The notes under the pieces: model-generated
Database searches by the model: none
Seen by the model: the letters and a program-made list of their open reading frames with translations, nothing else
Told to the model about the DNA's origin: nothing
In this document: positions 57,827 through 64,000 of the stretch, one piece after another
How positions within the stretch are numbered: the first letter of the stretch is position 1
How the letters are laid out: each line of letters starts with the position of its first letter
Source of the DNA: Fluviicola sp.
GTDB lineage: Bacteria > Bacteroidota > Bacteroidia > Flavobacteriales_D > Crocinitomicaceae
Assembly: GCF_029266855.1 (NCBI RefSeq)
Contig: NZ_JAQSWB010000003.1
Location: 310,001 to 374,000 of the forward strand
Length of the DNA stretch: 64,000 nt
Direction of reading: 5' to 3'
Made by a program: the position numbers and the translations under genes

Positions 57827-58660
57827 ATGTTCGATGAAATTGTAAAAAATGCTCTGAGCGAGGACTTGGGAGACGGTGATCATTCTTCTTTAGCTTGTAT
57901 TCCTCAAAATGCATCCGGGATTGCCAAACTATTAGTCAAAGATTCAGGTATTCTTGCCGGTGTTGAAGTTGCGAAAAAAGTATGTGAATTGGTGGATCCT
58001 GCCTTGGTTTTTGAGGAATTACTTACTGATGGCACCTCTGTGAAACCAGGTGATATCGCATTTTACCTGAAAGGAAGCGCTCAATCCATTTTAGCAGCTG
58101 AACGAACCTTATTGAATTTCATGCAGCGCATGTCAGGGATTGCAACTCAAACCAGGAGCTACGTTGATCTGTTGGAAGGTACGCAAACAAAACTGCTGGA
58201 TACCCGCAAAACTACTCCCGGAGTCCGTTATATGGAAAAATGGGCCGTGCGAATAGGTGGGGGAATGAATCACCGCTTTGCACTTTACGATATGATCATG
58301 CTGAAAGATAACCATGTGGATTTTGCAGGTGGAATCAAACAGGCTATTTTGAGAACCCATGAATACTTGAAGTCTACAGGAAGGAAATTGAAAGTTGAGA
58401 TTGAAGTTCGCAATTTGGAGGAACTTGATGAGGTGCTTGAAACAGGCATGGTAGACCGCATCATGCTGGATAATTTCACTCCGGACTTATTGGAAAAAGC
58501 GATCCTTAAAATAGACAGGCGTTATGAAACGGAAGCTTCCGGTGGAATTACGAAACAAACTATTCGTGCCTTTGCAGAGACAGGAGTGGATTTCATTTCT
58601 GTTGGAGCTTTAACACATAGCTTTAATAGCCTGGACATGAGCCTGAAAGCAACATTCTAA
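57827..58660 (+). CDS. nadC: Nicotinate-nucleotide pyrophosphorylase (carboxylating)
   Basis: Converts quinolinate and PRPP to nicotinate mononucleotide in NAD synthesis. 277 aa from the ATG at 57827, which matches the family start MFDEIVKNALSEDLGDGDHS; an in-frame ATG at 57809 lies upstream of the -7 element. LLDTRKTTPGVRYMEKWAV, GGGMNHRFALYDMIMLKDNH and EASGGIT are the substrate-binding signatures. Its last 4 bases overlap the end of the convergent SpoIIE-type gene. Confidence 0.95.
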   Translation: MFDEIVKNALSEDLGDGDHSSLACIPQNASGIAKLLVKDSGILAGVEVAKKVCELVDPALVFEELLTDGTSVKPGDIAFYLKGSAQSILAAERTLLNFMQRMSGIATQTRSYVDLLEGTQTKLLDTRKTTPGVRYMEKWAVRIGGGMNHRFALYDMIMLKDNHVDFAGGIKQAILRTHEYLKSTGRKLKVEIEVRNLEELDEVLETGMVDRIMLDNFTPDLLEKAILKIDRRYETEASGGITKQTIRAFAETGVDFISVGALTHSFNSLDMSLKATF

Positions 58661-60726
58661 TTCAGGTCAATAAGCATCATACAGATATCGTCCAGTTGTT
58701 CTTCCTGTCCCATCCATTGAAACAAACCTTGTTCAATTTTTCGCAGGTGATTCTCCGGGTTGGAATCATATTGTTCCAGCACCATTTTTTTAAGACCGGG
58801 AGTTTTTAATTTTTTACCCGATTCTTCACCGAATTGATCGATACACCCATCCGAAAACAGGAGAATTCGCTGGTTTTCCTTATACTTCATTTCGTGAAGT
58901 TCAAAAGCCAGGCTGGATTCTGATTTACCCACCGGTCTTTTGGTTGGCGGTACAACCCGGATCTCGCCTTCATCTAATATCCACAAAGGATTATTCGCCC
59001 CGCAAAAACGCAGGATCTGTTTTTCGGAATTGTAACAGGCTACTGAAATATCCATTCCGTCAGACAATTCCAATCCATCGGTCAGAAGATAGTTTTTCAA
59101 ATAGGAACTAACCCGTGTAAGCAGATCTGCAGGGTCCGCATCCTCAAGCAACCGGGCGGATTCATTTAAGGCATTCATGCATAAAACGCTCATCATGGCT
59201 CCTGGAACACCATGTCCGGTACAATCAGCAACGGCAACAAATTTCCAGGTATCTTCTCCGATCCTGATTCGTTTCACCCAATAGAAGTCCCCCGCCACAA
59301 TATCTTTCGGATAGTAAAAAACATTCAGATTCGGAACCAGTTTTGAATAATAGGAACTGCTCGGAAGCAATGCGTTTTGAATCCGTTTCGCATACAAAAT
59401 ACTACTGGTAATCTCTTCGTTCTTTTGTTCCAGTTCATTCCGTTGCTCAATCACTTCTTTTGTTCTCAGTTCGACTTCCGCTTCCAATTGAATATTCAGA
59501 TTTTCTTTCAGCTCATTCGCTTCGGCAAGTACAGAAATGGAAGCATCATTCATAAGTTTGAAACGCTGCAGGATACCAAATGTCAGAATGATCATTTCTA
59601 CTGCGAAGCCGATTTGCAAACCATTGTCGGCAAGAAAGCTGTTTGGAATAACTCCGAAATTTCGAAGGACAAATGCAAATACCGAGATCTGTAAGATGGA
59701 GAATGCAAGTAAATAGGATTTGGCAGTTCGCGAACCGGTTCTTAAAGTTACGATCAGGGGATAAAGAATGAACAGGTTTAATACCAGAGTTGTTGCATTG
59801 ACTGTGATCGCTGAAATGTTCATGAATGCAGTACCGGGAATCAGGCTGATACAAACATTGCTAATCAGAATAACCTGGAGCGCTCTTACGATGGGCTTGA
59901 TTTTGGGCGTATTGATATGTAATTCAAGGTACCTGTATGTGAAATTCAGGAAAAAAAGAACTCCTAAAGATGCAAATACCGGATTCGCTCTGTTTGAAAT
60001 AAAATAGTGATCTGTCCACAACCAAGTTGTTCCGAATCCGAGCAAGGATAGCTGGAGCAGGGTAAAAGAGGCTCCATATAAAGTGTAGATATATGCAATT
60101 CGTTGACGAAACAGGATTCCGATTGCCAGGTTGAGAATAATAATGAAGATCATGACTCCGAACAATAAACCATAGAACACTTGTTTGTTTCCATGTTTTA
60201 CCTGGATATAGGAACCTTTCTCCAGTGAACTTTGAAAGTAGAACTGCTCGCCTCCGTTGTTTACCCGGAATAAAAAACCGTTTGTACTGTGCGGATCTAG
60301 TTTTAAGGGAAAAATTAATTCGCGGTTTCCGTTGTAACGCCAGGCAAATGGACGTTGATCCCCGCCTTTTGATACCAGGATGAAAGTACTGTTTCCAATT
60401 CGTTTGTATACATCTACTTCGTCAATGATGGGATTACTTAACTTAAGCATTCGGATAAGCCGTGCATCAGACAGGTTTTTAGTTTCAAAGTAAAACCAGA
60501 CATCCTTTGTCTCAAAGCCTAAGTTCACCATCCTTGAATTGATCGGTTTGAAATCCTTCAGGTGAGATTTTACAGACTGGATTGTGGATTGATTCTCCGG
60601 AGCAATAAAATAGTTCAGTTGCTCGCCTTCCAATTTGAGAAAGTCATCGTGCTGGGTTATTGAAACCTGCGAGCTCGAGATAAAATGAATGAAGGAAAAA
60701 AGAAGTAGAAGGATGTAATTTTTCAC
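58657..60726 (-). CDS. 7TMR-DISM sensor with SpoIIE-type PP2C phosphatase
   Basis: 689 aa. Signal/first segment MKNYILLLLFSFIHFISSSQ, extracellular 7TMR-DISM extracellular domain (about 20-170, with GFETKDVWFYFETKNLS), seven membrane segments (about 180-390), a coiled coil (about 400-450: EAEVELRTKEVIEQRNELEQ), then a SpoIIE/RsbU-type PP2C domain with metal-binding DIVAGDFYW and ADCTGHGVPGAMMS, GMDISV and FSDGCIDQFGEES. It would act on a phosphorylated anti-sigma-antagonist-type protein; no such partner is in the window. Confidence 0.93.
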   Translation of the reverse strand: MKNYILLLLFSFIHFISSSQVSITQHDDFLKLEGEQLNYFIAPENQSTIQSVKSHLKDFKPINSRMVNLGFETKDVWFYFETKNLSDARLIRMLKLSNPIIDEVDVYKRIGNSTFILVSKGGDQRPFAWRYNGNRELIFPLKLDPHSTNGFLFRVNNGGEQFYFQSSLEKGSYIQVKHGNKQVFYGLLFGVMIFIIILNLAIGILFRQRIAYIYTLYGASFTLLQLSLLGFGTTWLWTDHYFISNRANPVFASLGVLFFLNFTYRYLELHINTPKIKPIVRALQVILISNVCISLIPGTAFMNISAITVNATTLVLNLFILYPLIVTLRTGSRTAKSYLLAFSILQISVFAFVLRNFGVIPNSFLADNGLQIGFAVEMIILTFGILQRFKLMNDASISVLAEANELKENLNIQLEAEVELRTKEVIEQRNELEQKNEEITSSILYAKRIQNALLPSSSYYSKLVPNLNVFYYPKDIVAGDFYWVKRIRIGEDTWKFVAVADCTGHGVPGAMMSVLCMNALNESARLLEDADPADLLTRVSSYLKNYLLTDGLELSDGMDISVACYNSEKQILRFCGANNPLWILDEGEIRVVPPTKRPVGKSESSLAFELHEMKYKENQRILLFSDGCIDQFGEESGKKLKTPGLKKMVLEQYDSNPENHLRKIEQGLFQWMGQEEQLDDICMMLIDLN

Positions 60727-60827
60727 AATGCTGGTTTAGTGCAACGTTTCAGTATAGTAAATACGCAACAACCAAGTAATTGGTTTACGCTAAATTAAAA
60801 ATATTTTGAACAATGGTTGAGTTTGAA

Positions 60828-61202
60828 TCAGTTATCCAAAAGTTCGTCTTCCTCGTCTTTATCCCGCTTGAATGGATTTACGAAAAATGAAAACCCGGTG
60901 ATGGCCAAACCTGCAATTAAAATATATGTTGAATAATGCAGTCGCATGGTCTGTATCACGAAACCAATAAATAATACCAAAGATCCTATCCAGAATAAGA
61001 GATTGAAATCTTCCCATTTATCTTCGGGGAGAAAACGAAATTGCAAAAGACTTAGAATCAGTCCGGCACCTCCGAAAACATAGAACCCTATTCTTACGGC
61101 ACTTGGGACTCCAAAAGTATGATGGGTGTAAAGTAAAACAGCACAAAGCATTCCCAGGAGATAACAAATCGTGGAAATAGTCTTTATTTGTTTGGCGAAC
61201 AT
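60828..61202 (-). CDS. Small four-helix membrane protein
   Basis: 124 aa from the ATG at 61202; an in-frame upstream ATG at 61259 lies in the preceding gene. Four hydrophobic segments (TISTICYLLGMLCAVLLY, VRIGFYVFGGAGLILSLLQF, LLFWIGSLVLFIGFVIQT and STYILIAGLAITGFSFFV) and a charged C-terminal tail (FKRDKDEEDELLDN). Starts 4 bases after the stop of the DEAD-like gene, so last of a three-gene unit. Family not recognised. Confidence 0.75.
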   Translation of the reverse strand: MFAKQIKTISTICYLLGMLCAVLLYTHHTFGVPSAVRIGFYVFGGAGLILSLLQFRFLPEDKWEDFNLLFWIGSLVLFIGFVIQTMRLHYSTYILIAGLAITGFSFFVNPFKRDKDEEDELLDN

Positions 61203-61206
61203 ACTT

Positions 61207-61818
61207 TTATAATTCAGAAGTTTCGTAAAAGGTACAAATATCTTCGCAAAAAGAATCAAGTCTTGAGTGAGTGCCTTCCGTCAAAATGATTTTTTGGCAT
61301 TTAGGTAAACTTTCGGCAATTCTTCTGATGGATTGAATTGTGATGGGATTTTTACAAAGTGTTTCTGCCTGATCAATAATAACCAGACTTAGCTGGTTCA
61401 CATGGAATCCGTTCTGAGTGTATAATTCCAAAAGTCGTTTCGGGTTTCCGATTATGATTTCGGCACCTTCAAAAATTGCATTGCGTTGCTCAATGATCTT
61501 TCCCTTGTCGTCGGCAATTTCAATGGTTACATCCGTCCGTTTCATTAAGCGATGAAAGGATTTTACTTTTTCCCGTGCACTTTCCCAGTTTGGTGTAATC
61601 CAGAGAACTCTCGGGGAGCCTTCCAACATTTCCGGAGCTCTCATAAAAGAGATAAAATGCAGTCCGTCAATTAATTCCTGATCAAGGGAAGTGAAAATTA
61701 GTTGGTTTTTTCCTTGTTTGGATAGCTTGATTAATTTTTCCTGTCTTTCGGTATAGCCTTCATGGCCCAACTCGGTAAGCACCTTTTCCAGTCGATTATC
61801 TAATTCTTCAAACTTCAT
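61207..61818 (-). CDS. Degenerate DEAD-box-like protein (RecA domain 1 only)
   Basis: 203 aa. It follows DEAD-box domain 1: a Q-motif-like YTERQEKLIKLSKQGKNQLI, motif Ia-like RVLWITPNWESAREKVKSFH, motif Ib region IIIGNPKRLLEL (normally TPGR), motif II VIIDQAETL (DQAE where DEAD is expected) and motif III-like ILTEGTHS (normally SAT). The Walker A position (FTSLDQELID) has no GKT, and there is no second RecA domain; the stop codon is clean. It is unlikely to hydrolyse ATP. Conserved operon partners on both sides; possibly a scaffolding or RNA-binding relic specific to flavobacteria. Confidence 0.75.
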   Translation of the reverse strand: MKFEELDNRLEKVLTELGHEGYTERQEKLIKLSKQGKNQLIFTSLDQELIDGLHFISFMRAPEMLEGSPRVLWITPNWESAREKVKSFHRLMKRTDVTIEIADDKGKIIEQRNAIFEGAEIIIGNPKRLLELYTQNGFHVNQLSLVIIDQAETLCKNPITIQSIRRIAESLPKCQKIILTEGTHSRLDSFCEDICTFYETSEL

Positions 61819-61836
61819 GCTACAAAATAAGACAAT

Positions 61837-62274
61837 TTATTTTGTTTTCGGGCGGGTTAATGTAAAGACTCCTTTGTTTATTTTGTAATCCCAGCCTGTT
61901 AAGGTTTTAAATAATTGAACATATCTGAGAAACAGGATAGATCTGCGATTGGATAACTGATGGTTCTCCGAAACGGGGACAAATTCAATGCTTTGGCAAT
62001 AAGGTGTTTGTGTGATGAAGTCCAGTAAAACAGAAATGACTGTAGCCATTACTTTGTAAACATCTCCGGTATTCATGGTTTGATACTCGTCCTGATCCTG
62101 ATCGTAGTTTTTTAAGCTTAGATCAACGATATAGTTCATGATATGATTGTTTTTCTGAACAAACTGGACGCTGTATTTATCCCCATGTGAATTAACAAAA
62201 CTGTATTCACGAATCCCAATAAACGCAGGTCTTTGAAATGGATATGGGGTAGCAAATGTAACACGATGGTTCAT
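61837..62274 (-). CDS. Hypothetical protein, DUF6934-like
   Basis: 145 aa, no signal peptide. The central segment TMNTGDVYKVMATVISVLLD followed by FITQTPYCQSIEFVPVSE and NRRSILFLRYVQLF resembles the pattern of DUF6934 (N-GD-KV-ATV, then an Ixx...R-RxxLY block). The match is by eye and weak. Function unknown. First gene of the three-gene unit, 18 bases before the DEAD-like gene. Confidence 0.6.
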   Translation of the reverse strand: MNHRVTFATPYPFQRPAFIGIREYSFVNSHGDKYSVQFVQKNNHIMNYIVDLSLKNYDQDQDEYQTMNTGDVYKVMATVISVLLDFITQTPYCQSIEFVPVSENHQLSNRRSILFLRYVQLFKTLTGWDYKINKGVFTLTRPKTK

Positions 62275-62316
62275 GAAGTGAAAATACTAATTTCCAGAAT
62301 AATAAATATCGTTTGC

Positions 62317-62351
62317 ATAAAAAAAGCCCCGACATGTATCGTCGGGGCTTT
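62317..62351 (-). terminator. Intrinsic terminator of the M43 metalloprotease gene
   Basis: AAAGCCCCGAC (62323-62333) and GTCGGGGCTTT (62341-62351) make an 11-bp stem with a 7-base loop; on the minus strand seven T follow. It is close to symmetrical, so it may also act for plus-strand transcripts. Confidence 0.9.
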
Positions 62352-62374
62352 ATATAATGTAAGTTGAATCTTAA

Positions 62375-64000
62375 TTAATAAACTACTACACGGTGTGTAG
62401 ATTTTGCAGCTCCCTGAACAGCAGACAGGATATAACATCCTTTAGCAACGTTCATAGGAATGTTTACTGTTTGAACGCCTGAAGCAGCAGGAACCTCAGT
62501 AGTTGAGATAATCGCTCCTTTCAAATCCATTACAATCAGTTTCATTCCAATTTCCGTGTTCGGAACTTCAACTGACAAGTCGGACCCTGTAGCTACAGGA
62601 TTCGGAGCAATTGAAATCGATGATAACATTCCGTTGTCCTCAATTCCTAATGTTCCTGAAACATTGAAGTTGTCGAAATAGAAGTTGGAAGACAAATCAG
62701 AAGCAATAAACTCAAATTTGAATTTGGTTTTGTTATCAGCAGCTGTTGGAGTGTGAGTAAAACTAACTGTTTTCCAATCCAGATCATTATCAGGAACGAA
62801 GTCTGAATTTCCAACATATCCTACAGTTACCAAAGCAGCACCTGTATAAGATGTTTTCTGGATCCATGTTTTACCACAGTCTCTTGAGTAGTAAACTACC
62901 AATTTCTCAGTAATATCTGCCGTAGAAGTTGCTTTTGTACCGTAAGCATAATCAAATGAAATAGTAACATTTGAAGTACTTCTTAAATCAAGAGCGGGAG
63001 AGATCAAATAGTCTTTGGAGTTTCCAAGACGATCGTAATAATACCAATCTTCAGTAAACATTTGAGCTCCGGCAACATTTTTGAAGTTGTTTAACTTGAA
63101 ACATGCTGAATTTCCTCTTCCGCCTGATGTTACACGATTAAATGATGCGAAATTGTCTTCCGGGTTGTGGCTGATCCAGAAGTTTCCGTTTTGATTGAAA
63201 TCTTCTACTCTTGGACCAACATATTCCGCCCACTCACCTTGAATATAAATCATGTGATTAATTGTCTTGGTGTTTGAACCTGCAGAATTGGAGACAGTTA
63301 ATGTTACATCATACCATCCCGGAGCAGCATAAGTTACTATCGGATCCTGATTTGTTGAAGTTGCCGGGCTTCCACCAGGGAAACTCCACGACCAGGAAGT
63401 TATTCCTGCCTTCCAGGAAGCATCTTTAAATTCAATCGGATTATTTACACAAGCAGTGATTCCATTTGCGTTTGGACCTGAGTTACCAAGAGCACCGTTC
63501 GCATCGACGTAAAAGTCCGCTACCGGAATACAAGTTACAGGAGTTAAAGTACTGGTTCCTGTTTCTTCCAGGTTATCAGCAGTGTATAAGTTATTACGAC
63601 CACTTGTTTCCTGGTCCAATACGTTGTTCATAAAGTTCGCTTGCCCTTCAGTAAACATCACAGAACAGTATGAATAATCCATGAAATTTTGAGCATTGTC
63701 TACCGGATCATAAGAACCCCAATATGAATCTACTGAAAGAGTATCGTTACAAGAGTTTTGAGCAAGGTTACAAGAAGTCATACCAATACAATTCGGAGTA
63801 TCGCGAACCTCGTCATCCTGATTACAGCTTGAAGCATTTCCAGGATCGTTGTCATTCCCCCAAGTGTGAGCCAATCCTAAGTAGTGACCGATTTCGTGAG
63901 TTAATGCTCTTGAATTATTTGCAGAACTAGGGAAAAGACTACTAACGTAATCATAAAGAATGATAATACCATCTCTGAAGAAACCAGTTCCTGTAGTACC
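62375..64000 (-). CDS. M43 (pappalysin-like) zinc metalloprotease with PKD and type A T9SS domains, 3' part
   Basis: Open to the window edge; 541 codons visible, N terminus missing. The frame reaches base 64000 without a stop, and the zinc site THEIGHYLGLAH (HExxHxxGxxH; His, Glu, His, His) lies about 35-46 residues in from the edge. The Met-turn is QNFMDYSYC, and FTEGQANFMNNVL follows. Then a PKD domain (WSWSFPGGSPATSTNQDP, AAPGWYDVTLTVSNSAGS), a beta-rich domain (YLISPALDLRSTSNVTISFD) and a type A sorting domain (SSISIAPNPVATGSDLSVEV, CYILSAV). A secreted protease for the outer surface or medium. Confidence 0.92.
   Translation of the reverse strand, partial: GTTGTGFFRDGIIILYDYVSSLFPSSANNSRALTHEIGHYLGLAHTWGNDNDPGNASSCNQDDEVRDTPNCIGMTSCNLAQNSCNDTLSVDSYWGSYDPVDNAQNFMDYSYCSVMFTEGQANFMNNVLDQETSGRNNLYTADNLEETGTSTLTPVTCIPVADFYVDANGALGNSGPNANGITACVNNPIEFKDASWKAGITSWSWSFPGGSPATSTNQDPIVTYAAPGWYDVTLTVSNSAGSNTKTINHMIYIQGEWAEYVGPRVEDFNQNGNFWISHNPEDNFASFNRVTSGGRGNSACFKLNNFKNVAGAQMFTEDWYYYDRLGNSKDYLISPALDLRSTSNVTISFDYAYGTKATSTADITEKLVVYYSRDCGKTWIQKTSYTGAALVTVGYVGNSDFVPDNDLDWKTVSFTHTPTAADNKTKFKFEFIASDLSSNFYFDNFNVSGTLGIEDNGMLSSISIAPNPVATGSDLSVEVPNTEIGMKLIVMDLKGAIISTTEVPAASGVQTVNIPMNVAKGCYILSAVQGAAKSTHRVVVY

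Noticed and set aside
61207-61818. A frameshifted helicase whose second half continues in the next gene
   Set aside because: The gene ends in a clean stop, and the next frame encodes a four-helix membrane protein with no helicase C-terminal motifs.

Overview
The window is AT-rich bacterial DNA from a member of the Bacteroidota, most likely order Flavobacteriales. The family (Crocinitomicaceae/Fluviicola-like) is only a guess. Supporting signs are three secreted proteins with type IX secretion (T9SS) or gliding-type C-terminal domains, a stand-alone GldM-C-like protein, DUF4783 next to nadC, a long-form urocanate hydratase, zinc-free ribosomal proteins S4, S14 and L36, and promoters of the Bacteroidota type (TTTG, about 19 bp, TAnnTTTG) with few Shine-Dalgarno sequences.

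Region 1 (1-16016, all +): the 3' part of fusA runs straight into a long S10-spc-alpha ribosomal protein cluster, rpsJ to rplQ, with secY, infA and rpoA inside it and a strong terminator at the end. There is no tuf gene between fusA and rpsJ. The few longer spacers (rpsJ/rplC, rpsN/rpsH, rpsH/rplF, rpsK/rpsD, rpsD/rpoA, rpoA/rplQ) all hold inverted repeats.

Region 2 (16049-29166, mostly +): a T9SS cargo protein, carA, eno, a small secreted protein paired with an 871-aa gliding-type surface protein, an isolated hutU, then on the minus strand an OmpA-family protein and a DUF4403-like lipoprotein, followed by two small related-looking lipoproteins on the plus strand.

Region 3 (29202-38893, mostly -): monomeric isocitrate dehydrogenase, an RdgB/HAM1 nucleotide pyrophosphatase, a GldM-C-like secreted protein, a coupled SDR-AraC pair, a VOC protein with a tandem-SRPBCC protein, asnB, and a 56-codon gene on the plus strand encoding a peptide that ends in Cys-Val-Gly-Cys-Gly-Ser.

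Region 4 (38900-57176): a surface glycan cluster on the minus strand with one acyltransferase gene on the plus strand. It holds an acyltransferase-like membrane protein, five GT4-type and one GT2-type glycosyltransferases, two sugar epimerases, an N-acetyl sugar amidotransferase, two class I methyltransferases, an FkbM methyltransferase, an ABC exporter and a polymerase-like membrane protein. The upstream end is joined to rlmH. Together they could build, modify and flip an amidated, methylated and acylated oligosaccharide. No initiating phosphoglycosyltransferase is visible.

Region 5 (57289-64000): DUF4783 and nadC on +; then on the minus strand a 7TM-DISM/SpoIIE phosphatase, a three-gene unit with a degenerate DEAD-box half-protein, and the 3' part of an M43 metalloprotease with PKD and T9SS sorting domains that runs off the right edge.
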